A stretch of 64,000 nt of DNA from Ignavibacteria bacterium (GTDB lineage: Bacteria > Bacteroidota > Ignavibacteria > Ch128b), in assembly GCA_013177855.1 (NCBI GenBank), contig JABLYA010000001.1, positions 1,225,231-1,289,230 of the forward strand, given 5' to 3'. The translations under genes were made by a program, and so were the position numbers. Position 1 is the stretch's first letter; the number at the start of each line of letters is the position of its first letter. This document shows positions 55,249 to 62,587 of this stretch, piece by piece. Below the pieces are notes generated by a model that worked only from the letters and a program-made list of their open reading frames with translations, was not told the origin of the DNA and did not search any database.

Positions 55249-56358
55249 ATGGATCAGACAAATTTTAAAATTTTAGTTGTTGAAGATGAAGAGCCAATCC
55301 GAGAACTCTTAAAGATGGAACTCGAGAACGAGGGCTTTATTGTTGATGTTGCAGCAAATGGCGCTGAAGGATTGGATAAGGTGAAATCATTTAAACCCGA
55401 TTTGATTGTCTGTGATGTAATGATGCCCGTGATGGATGGATTTACAATGGCAGAGAGATTAAGTCAAGATTCAAGATATAAAGACATTCCCCTAATTTTT
55501 CTTACTGCAAAGTCAGATAAAAAAGATATCAGATTCGGTAAATCGCTCGGAGCTGAAGATTACATAACAAAGCCATTTGAATTTGAGGATTTACTTGTTT
55601 CCATAAATGCTAAGCTTAAAAAATATGTTGAGAGGAAACGTATACTCAATGAGAGACTTGATGAAATTCGGAAATCAATTTTATATGCTTTACCTCACGA
55701 ATTTAAGAATCCGCTAAGCACAATGAATGGATTTCTTTCCCTTCTTCTTGATAAAGGATATGAGAAATCAGAAGAGGAACAGGAAGAATTTCTCAAATAC
55801 ATAAAACAAAGCAGCGATCGCCTGTATCGACTTGTTATGAATTTTCTAAAGATTGCAGAACTTGAAATTATAGAAACTGATGAGAATAAAATCAAAGAAA
55901 TAAGATCGATCAGAAATCAAAACTGGAAAACTGAGCTTGAAACTATTCTTAACGATTTATCACAAAAGTTTAATCATAAGATTAATTACACATTTGAAGG
56001 AGTTAATCTCCCCTGTCCATTTGATTACAACACATTAAACATAATTTTAACCGAGCTTGTAAGTAATGCAATTAAATTTTCACCGGAGGACAGAGTCGAT
56101 GTATTTGTGTACGCAAAAGCAACACCAACATTTTTTGAGCTGAGCGTGGAAGATAAAGGTCGAGGAATACCAGAAGAAGAAATTGAAAGAATTGTTGAAT
56201 TGTTTTATCAATACAATAGAAAATATTACGAACAGCAAGGCGGGGGACTTGGTTTAACCATTGTTAATAAACTTGTCGATATTTTTAATGGCAAATTGAC
56301 GATTGAAAGTAAAGTTGATGTTGGAACTAAAGTTAAGATTTTTGTTCCGCTTGAGTGA
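55249..56358 (+). CDS. Response regulator-histidine kinase hybrid
   Basis: A 369-residue cytoplasmic protein: receiver domain (1-122; phosphoacceptor D56, plus K at TKP 106-109), a coiled-coil linker (about 125-145), HisKA with H150 in LPHEFKNPLS, and HATPase_c with N-box ELVSNAIKFSPED, G1 EDKGRGIPEEE and G2 GGGLGLTI. The receiver stands before the kinase, as in regulators that receive a phosphate and then gate a kinase. No sensor domain is present, so the input must come from another kinase or from the Cys-rich microprotein. No DNA-binding domain is present. Confidence 0.9.
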   Translation: MDQTNFKILVVEDEEPIRELLKMELENEGFIVDVAANGAEGLDKVKSFKPDLIVCDVMMPVMDGFTMAERLSQDSRYKDIPLIFLTAKSDKKDIRFGKSLGAEDYITKPFEFEDLLVSINAKLKKYVERKRILNERLDEIRKSILYALPHEFKNPLSTMNGFLSLLLDKGYEKSEEEQEEFLKYIKQSSDRLYRLVMNFLKIAELEIIETDENKIKEIRSIRNQNWKTELETILNDLSQKFNHKINYTFEGVNLPCPFDYNTLNIILTELVSNAIKFSPEDRVDVFVYAKATPTFFELSVEDKGRGIPEEEIERIVELFYQYNRKYYEQQGGGLGLTIVNKLVDIFNGKLTIESKVDVGTKVKIFVPLE

Positions 56359-56920
56359 TTATTCTCTATAAAATCATTTCAAATATTTTGATTTTTGACA
56401 ATTAGCCTCATCATTTATATTTATCCCGATTGCAACACAGAGCTAAACACATTCAACTCCTCACGAGTAATTGAAAAACCACAAATACAAGATATTTTCT
56501 GAAAAATAATTAGTTCGAAAATTATCTTACGAGGCAAATAGTAATGACAAATCAATTCCAGAAAGGATAATATTATTATAGAAAAAAACAAATGCACATA
56601 AAAAACAAAAAATTTAAAAACCCCGCAGGGGTTTAATGTGAATAGCCCCCAATCGCATTGGGGGTAAATGAAAACAAAGAAACAAAGAACCCTGAAGGGG
56701 TTCAATGTGTAAATAATTTGTTCTTAATCAGCTAAAATTCAATTGAAAAATCTTTTTTAAAAAAATTTTGAACCTCAAATTCAACCCCTACAGGGTTGGA
56801 ATTTCCTTTTGACGTTATTTCCCGAGTGCAACTCGGGGCTAATCAAATTCAACTCCTTCGAAGTTGATGAAAAGCAATCAAGATAAGATATAGATTTAAT
56901 TTGCGTTAATTGAAAATTAA

Positions 56921-57127
56921 ATCCAGAATGGATGAGATTATTATAAAAAAAACAAATGCTCACATAATATAAAAATCCCGAGGGGATGACATTATGAATA
57001 ACAAATGAACAAAGCAAAATTTCAACACGCTGGAATTTTATGATTGATTTGATAATATCACTCCTTCGGAGTTTTAATTTTTGTGTTTGTGTAAATTTCA
57101 TTCTATAATAATTTCACCACTTCGTGG
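56921..57127. repeat. Mirrored composite repeat, copy 1 (A+ B+ B- A-)
   Basis: Family A element at 56921 (ATCCA-GAA-TGGAT then tail), family B at 56975 (ATCCC-GAG-GGGAT), a central AAAATTTC/GGAATTTT hairpin, then B in reverse (57051-57072, ACTCC-GAA-GGAGT) and A in reverse (57103-57127, CCAC-GAA-GTGG). The outer and inner tails are mutually complementary, so the whole 207-bp unit is a large imperfect palindrome. Confidence 0.85.
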
Positions 57128-57301
57128 TTATGGGTTTTTAATCGATAATCTCAATCAATTGTAGGGTTGTAATTTTTTGTTGATATTATCTCATTGAGTA
57201 TGGTTTAAGGCAAATCACACTCAACTCCCAGAGAATCAATAAATAATAAAATAAAAGAATCGGTAATCTAATTTTAGATGAGTAGTGGACAAAATAATTA
57301 A

Positions 57302-57504
57302 ATCCAGAATGGATGAAATTATTATAGGGAAGGACAAAAACACACAATACGTAAAATCCTGAAGGGATGACATTATAAATGATGAAATGACTAGACAAAA
57401 TTTCATAACGCTTGAATTTTATAATCAATTTATAATGTCACTCCTTCGGAGTTTTAATTTTTTCAGCACGATTTTAATTCTATAATAATTTCACCACTTC
57501 GTGG
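57302..57504. repeat. Mirrored composite repeat, copy 2 (A+ B+ B- A-)
   Basis: Same order and spacing as copy 1: A at 57302, B at 57356 (again 54 bases later), central hairpin near 57397-57420, B reverse at 57430-57452, A reverse at 57480-57504. It is related to copy 1 but diverged in the linkers. Confidence 0.85.
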
Positions 57505-57640
57505 TTAATTCTTCAAATAGGCCGCTCCGATGGAGCTTTGGTATTTTTCGTTTTATGTCTTTTCTACAAATAGTTCGCCTCTACGAAGCTTTTTTATGCT
57601 CAATAAAAAATAAAAATTACCTAAACACATTTTGAAAAAA

Positions 57641-57833
57641 ATCGCCTCGCAATGACCTATTTGTAGAGAGAATTTTTAACAATCCCAAAATAAAAGTTGC
57701 GCGGCAATGACCTATTTATAGAAAAAATGTTGATCAACCCCCGAATTAGAGTTGCATAGCAACGACCTATTTGTAGGAAAAGTGTTAAACAAACACAAAA
57801 TAAAAGTCGCGTAGCGACGACCTGTTTGTAGAA
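57641..57833 (+). repeat. Four family-C hairpins with exact 55-bp period
   Basis: Tails GACCTATTTGTAG (or close) start at 57654, 57709, 57764 and 57819, exactly 55 apart. The heads are ATCGC-CTC-GCAAT, GTTGC-GCG-GCAAT, GTTGC-ATA-GCAAC and GTCGC-GTA-GCGAC. Linkers are AT-rich and themselves loosely alike, so this is a diverged tandem repeat. Two reverse copies stand just upstream (57509-57536 and 57562-57589). Confidence 0.85.
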
Positions 57834-57861
57834 CGAAATATGTACCGCATAAAAAATCCAA

Positions 57862-58015
57862 ATCCAGAATGGATGAAATTATTATAGATTAAATCCAAGA
57901 TACCGCAAAAACAAAATTCCGAAGGGATGACATCAAGAATAACCATAATAAAAAAGAAAATTTCTGGGGATTTATTTCTTTATCGTATTGAAAATGTCAA
58001 TCGATTGGGGTTTTA
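57862..58015. repeat. Mirrored composite repeat, copy 3 (partial)
   Basis: A at 57862 and B at 57916 (54 bases apart), then a degenerate reverse B-like stretch near 57988-58015 ending at the glycoside hydrolase stop. The reverse A arm is missing, apparently lost at the gene boundary. Confidence 0.7.
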
Positions 58016-58044
58016 ATTAATCCATCTGAAAACTTTTTCAATAA

Positions 58045-60471
58045 TCATTTCAACAAGATCATCTTCTTTGTCTTCGAAAATTTTTCTGTTTGAATTTTAT
58101 AAAAATAAATTCCTGAAGGTAAGTCACCAGCATTAAAAATTATTTCATGTTCTCCAGACTTATAAATTTCATCTGTTATTAGTGACTTAACCTCTGAACC
58201 TAGCTGATTGTAAACTTTTAAATTAATTTTTTGAGTTTCGGGTATTCGAAATACAATTTTAGTTTTTGAATTAAACGGATTGGGGAAATTCTGCTTCAGA
58301 TCAAAATCAAATTTTTGCTCATTTAAACTTGCAAATCCAGTTGTACCGATTTTTGTAATTCGGAATGCATAATCTGTTTGAATAGGTGGAACATCAATCT
58401 GAAGTGTAGAAGATAATGAGATAGCTGTATCAACCAAAAATATTGATGAACTTTTTGTATCAAACCATTCGACTCTAAAGATCGAATTTTGACCCGCATT
58501 TGTAAAAAATATTTTTCCATCTGAAATAATTTGAGGAAGACTGCCAATATCTCTCACATATTTCCAGTTATAATTTCTGTTTTGCACCCATCCAATAATT
58601 TCACTTTCAGATTGAAGTGCATAACACTTCAAAGTAACAGCATAATTTGTAAAGACATATTCAGCAACTCTCATCCAATCTATTCCCTGATTATCAACAA
58701 AAATTTGATGTTCACCAATTGGAACTGTAATTGAATAAGTCACATTTGTATTTGCAATTTGATCCAATCGTTTAATCCCATTTAACCAAATTTGCAATCG
58801 GGGTGAGGTACTGATTGCATTACCAACAACAACTTTGAACTCAGCTATTTCATCGTAACTTACAATAAAAGTCGGTGGATTTCGATATTCAACATTGAAT
58901 GCTGTTCCGTAAAGAAACTTGCTCAAATTAATTGTATTTGGATTAACTAAACCGAGGTGTGAAACTGAAAAATTATTTGCAGGACTTAATCCCCACAGTG
59001 GGAATGCAGGAGCTACAACAAAATCAGCTTTTTGAGTTGTAAATGTCTGCGGACTTACTGGAGCAAAACTTTTATTTAAGAGATTAATATTCGACAAAAA
59101 CTCACCGACTGATTTAAAGTGATAAAATAAATTTTTATTAGCGATATAATTATTCCATGACCAGCTCATCGCAGTCAAATATGCGCCTGACATCACTGAA
59201 GCCCACAAAGAATTATGAAAGTTTATTCCATAAGGATCATTCGTCGAAGCCCAATAACCAAGCTCAAGAAAATCATATTCACCAATCGCGGTTGGTTTAT
59301 TGTAATCTGAAAGATATAACCTGGTGAGTTCAACAAGAGCTGTTTGCATATCTGCCGTTGTATTGTAATGATGAATTTGAATTATATCAAAAAATATATT
59401 GCTCCAGATTAAAGGATCAAGGAATTCATTTGCAAAGCTCGTTGTAACTAAATGTCCATAAATATCTTTGCTTTTTATATACTGAGCAATTTCAATTAAC
59501 CATTGAGTTACATTCTGTTTATTTTGATTGTAGTTGTGTGTATGGTCAACCTCATTGAAAATTTCCCATGCAAAAAGGTTCGGCGAATATCCCCATCTCG
59601 CAATTATGTAATCCAATCTTCGTTTGAAAAATTCTTTTGCTACTTCATTTGTGAAAAAATTTTCAGGAGTTGAACAGGGTCCTCCATTTGCCGAGTTGTA
59701 AGGATTATTATTCCACTCAGGATCAACGTTAATTGAAAATTGTCCATGCGGAACAAGACAAAGCTGAACCACAATATTTTTTTCTTCAGCATAATTTAAC
59801 AACCAATCAAGTTGATAAGCTCTATCGAGACGATTGGTGTAATTTCCAAGTCCAGTATTTTTCCATTCAATTGCAAACGCATTTTCACTCATCCAGACAC
59901 GAATTAAATTCCCATTATTAGCTGAGAGTGAGTCAATCCATTTTTGATATGAATAAGTTTTCTCTGGGTAATCGTACCATCCCATATTCAAACCGATTCC
60001 GAAAAATTGATCACCACTATCAAATTTTAAATAACGATTATTTGCCACTCGTATGAAACCTTTTTTATCAGAAGATAAACATGTGAAATTCCTATTTTCA
60101 GTTGTTGTAGTGCCTGTCGGGTCAGTACAAATAATTTGATAAGTCCAGTTACCAATTTCAGTCGGAGTAAATCTGATTTTCCAGAAAGGTTGACCATTTG
60201 GGCTTAGATTCTCTGGTGGACCTGTTCGAATAAAATCCTGATAATAAAAACCATCAACAATTAAATTTTGACCAGACGGAGAAATAAAAACAGCCCTCAA
60301 ATAAATTTCATTTTTATTGTATGGGTTAGAAAATGAAGCAGTAAGATTAATTGAGATTTCAAATTTTTCATATCGGCCTAAAGTATCTCTATTAGTTACA
60401 ATCGAATTAAAAACTGGCGCAGCAAAAAGTGATGTTTGAATGATTAAAATTATTAAAACTCTGTTTAACAA
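58045..60471 (-). CDS. Secreted glycoside hydrolase (DUF5060 plus clan-A barrel) with T9SS tail
   Basis: An 808-residue protein. Signal peptide (1-18); DUF5060-type beta-sandwich (about 20-135, with NGQPFWKIRFTPTEIGNWTYQ); TIM-barrel glycosidase (about 140-480) with the probable acid/base E307 in WEIFNEVD and nucleophile E398 in AIGEYD; beta region; and T9SS type-A domain (last 85 residues, LKQNFPNPFNSKTKI ... GIYFYKIQTE ... KKMILLK). It cleaves an extracellular polysaccharide; the sugar is unknown. The start is TTG at 60471, with GGAGG 5 bases upstream; no ATG is in reach. Single gene; no polysaccharide locus around it. Confidence 0.87.
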   Translation of the reverse strand: MLNRVLIILIIQTSLFAAPVFNSIVTNRDTLGRYEKFEISINLTASFSNPYNKNEIYLRAVFISPSGQNLIVDGFYYQDFIRTGPPENLSPNGQPFWKIRFTPTEIGNWTYQIICTDPTGTTTTENRNFTCLSSDKKGFIRVANNRYLKFDSGDQFFGIGLNMGWYDYPEKTYSYQKWIDSLSANNGNLIRVWMSENAFAIEWKNTGLGNYTNRLDRAYQLDWLLNYAEEKNIVVQLCLVPHGQFSINVDPEWNNNPYNSANGGPCSTPENFFTNEVAKEFFKRRLDYIIARWGYSPNLFAWEIFNEVDHTHNYNQNKQNVTQWLIEIAQYIKSKDIYGHLVTTSFANEFLDPLIWSNIFFDIIQIHHYNTTADMQTALVELTRLYLSDYNKPTAIGEYDFLELGYWASTNDPYGINFHNSLWASVMSGAYLTAMSWSWNNYIANKNLFYHFKSVGEFLSNINLLNKSFAPVSPQTFTTQKADFVVAPAFPLWGLSPANNFSVSHLGLVNPNTINLSKFLYGTAFNVEYRNPPTFIVSYDEIAEFKVVVGNAISTSPRLQIWLNGIKRLDQIANTNVTYSITVPIGEHQIFVDNQGIDWMRVAEYVFTNYAVTLKCYALQSESEIIGWVQNRNYNWKYVRDIGSLPQIISDGKIFFTNAGQNSIFRVEWFDTKSSSIFLVDTAISLSSTLQIDVPPIQTDYAFRITKIGTTGFASLNEQKFDFDLKQNFPNPFNSKTKIVFRIPETQKINLKVYNQLGSEVKSLITDEIYKSGEHEIIFNAGDLPSGIYFYKIQTEKFSKTKKMILLK

Positions 60472-60799
60472 TTTTCCTCCATAAGTATTTGGATTTTCAT
60501 ATTCAGTTTAACGATTCAAAAAATGAATTTCAATTTTAAATTGGTGAAGAAAGAAGGAACACAATTGAAATTCTGTTTTAGAAATTTGTCAGATAATTTT
60601 TTCCCTGATAAAGAACTCATCTGATAAGAATTATAAAAAGGAATGGGACAAACAAAACGAGACTAAATTTATCGATTGTTCATTAGGTCACAAATTTCAA
60701 GAATGTCTTTTAAACTATTTCCTTTAATTCAAGTAATCAGCAACTAAACTTTGATCAGGAAGGATATTTTATTGAGAATATCTTTAAGGTCAATTCAAA
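60472..60799. other. Intergenic, no feature resolved
   Basis: About 330 AT-rich bases between the glycoside hydrolase and the ABC transporter. I see no ORF, tRNA or strong hairpin; it would contain the promoter of the hydrolase. Confidence 0.5.
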
Positions 60800-62587
60800 T
60801 CAAGCAATGATTTGCTGATCTTTATATTGGAGTTGATACAATCTGTAGTAAATTCCTTTTTTCTCAAGCAATTCGTAATGATTACCCATTTCTCTAATCT
60901 GACCTTTATGCAATACAATAATCTTATCAGAGTTTTGAATTGTAGATAAACGATGAGCGATCACAATAGATGTGCGACCTTTTAGAAGCCGTGCAATGGC
61001 CTGCTGAATCATTTTCTCTGATTCGGTATCTATTGACGCAGTTGCTTCATCAAGAATCAAAATTTTTGGATCATAAGCCAGTGCTCTTGCAAACGAAATC
61101 AATTGTTTTTGACCGAGAGAAAGCGTGGCTCCTCTTTCTTTAACTTCTTCGTCATATTTATTCGGAAGCTTCTCAATAAATTGATCTGCACCAACTATTT
61201 TTGATGCCTCAATTACTTTATCAAACGGAATTTCTTCGTTCCACAGATTGATATTCGATTTCACATCGCCACTGAAAAGAATTACATCTTGAAGAACAAG
61301 AGCAATATGTCGTCTCAATTCTTTTTCATCAACCTGAGAAATGTCTACATCGTCAATCAAAATTTGTCCTTTGTTTATATCATAAAATCTTAACAGTAAA
61401 TTGATGATACTTGACTTACCCGCGCCTGTCGCACCAACAATTGCAACTGATTCACCCGGATTAATCAAAAATGAAATATCTTTCAAAACATATTCTTCAT
61501 CGTTATAAGCAAACCAGACATTTTTGAATTCCACTTTTCCTTTCACATCTTTTAAGGAAACAGGATTTTCGGGCTGCTTAATAAAAATTTTTGTATCGAG
61601 TAATTTAAATATCCTTTCAGATGATGCCATTCCAGTCTGTAGAATATTATATTTTTCTGCCAGATCACGAACAGGTCTGAAAAACATTTCGGTGTATTGA
61701 ATAAATGCAAATAAAACTCCGAGTGTTAAATTATTCTTTACGACCTCACCGCCACCATACCAGATAATTAATCCAACAGCAATTGCACTAATAAGTTCAA
61801 CAGCAGGATAAAAAACTGCGTGATAAAAAACAGCTTGAATGTTTGCATCACGATAATCTTTATTGATTGATTTAAACTTTTCAAATTCCTTTTCCTCTTT
61901 ATTGAACATCTGAACCACGCTCATACCCGAAATGTGTTCCTGCATATAAGAATTCAATCTTGCAAGATGTTTTCGAACATCGCGATAATTTGCACGGACT
62001 TTTTTTCTAAAAAGAAATGTCGCATAAATCAAAACCGGAACAACACTCATAGTTACAAGGGCCAGATCAAAACTCATTAAAATCATAAATACAAAAATCC
62101 ATACAATGATAAATACATCACTAAAAATCATCACAATCCCTGATGAAAAAAGCTCACTCAAAGATTCAACATCATTTGTAACTCTTGTAACCAATCTTCC
62201 AATCGGTGTTTTATCAAAAAATTTTAAAGCCAGTTTCTGTAAATGTTCAAAGATCTCCATTCTCAAATCGAATAAAGTCCGCTGTCCCATGTATTGAGTT
62301 GCAAAAGTCATTGCGTAATTAATAATCGCCTGCAAAAGCAAGGAGAGTAAAATCAATAAGATAAGATTAATTAATCCTTTTGAATCACCAACAGCGATGT
62401 ATTTATCCACCGCAATTTTTGTGAGATAAGGTCTTACGGGCTCGAGTGCGGCAGTTAGAATGTTCAAAAAAATCGCAAGGATAATATAAGCGCGATATGG
62501 TCTTACATACTTCAGTAATCTCTTCATTAATCTTGAGTCGTAAGCTTTGCCTAAGACTTCATCATCTTGAAAGAAATCGGACATCAA
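60800..62587 (-). CDS. ABC exporter subunit with canonical catalytic site
   Basis: A 595-residue half-transporter: six-helix membrane domain (about 35-325), then ATPase domain with Walker A GATGAGKSS, signature LSLGQKQ (Leu in place of the second Ser/Gly position), Walker B ILILDEATASID with catalytic Glu, and switch IAHRLS. It starts 4 bp inside the end of the partner gene. The altered signature and the partner's altered Walker B together make one degenerate ATP site, as in heterodimeric exporters such as TM287/288 or BmrCD. The substrate is unknown; drugs or lipids are typical. Confidence 0.92.
   Translation of the reverse strand: MMSDFFQDDEVLGKAYDSRLMKRLLKYVRPYRAYIILAIFLNILTAALEPVRPYLTKIAVDKYIAVGDSKGLINLILLILLSLLLQAIINYAMTFATQYMGQRTLFDLRMEIFEHLQKLALKFFDKTPIGRLVTRVTNDVESLSELFSSGIVMIFSDVFIIVWIFVFMILMSFDLALVTMSVVPVLIYATFLFRKKVRANYRDVRKHLARLNSYMQEHISGMSVVQMFNKEEKEFEKFKSINKDYRDANIQAVFYHAVFYPAVELISAIAVGLIIWYGGGEVVKNNLTLGVLFAFIQYTEMFFRPVRDLAEKYNILQTGMASSERIFKLLDTKIFIKQPENPVSLKDVKGKVEFKNVWFAYNDEEYVLKDISFLINPGESVAIVGATGAGKSSIINLLLRFYDINKGQILIDDVDISQVDEKELRRHIALVLQDVILFSGDVKSNINLWNEEIPFDKVIEASKIVGADQFIEKLPNKYDEEVKERGATLSLGQKQLISFARALAYDPKILILDEATASIDTESEKMIQQAIARLLKGRTSIVIAHRLSTIQNSDKIIVLHKGQIREMGNHYELLEKKGIYYRLYQLQYKDQQIIA

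Larger units (their letters stand above)
56400..58020. repeat. Island of about 25 mini-hairpin repeat elements
   Basis: A 1.6-kb gap between the hybrid kinase and the glycoside hydrolase holding four families of short elements. Each is a perfect or near-perfect 4-8 bp stem, a 3-base loop (GAA, GTA, GCA, ATA), and a family-specific tail: A TGAAATTATTATAG; B GACATTATAAAT; C GACCTATTTGTAGAA; D with AATGTG or GAATTTG. Elements occur in both orientations. Stems differ between copies by compensating changes. I see no coding gene; the minus-strand frames at 56421-57428 are by-products of the repeats. Confidence 0.85.

Noticed and set aside
56421-57428. Three minus-strand frames of 80-106 residues in the repeat island
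   Set aside because: They are similar to each other only because they run across the repeats, have no ribosome sites and are low-complexity Phe/Leu/Ile-rich.
57641-57833. CRISPR array with 55-base period
   Set aside because: The linkers resemble each other, hairpin heads vary, only four units occur, and no cas gene is present. A diverged tandem hairpin repeat explains it better.
56400-58020. Integrase, transposase or attachment site in the repeat island
   Set aside because: No ORF with transposase or integrase motifs is present, and I see no clear target duplications.
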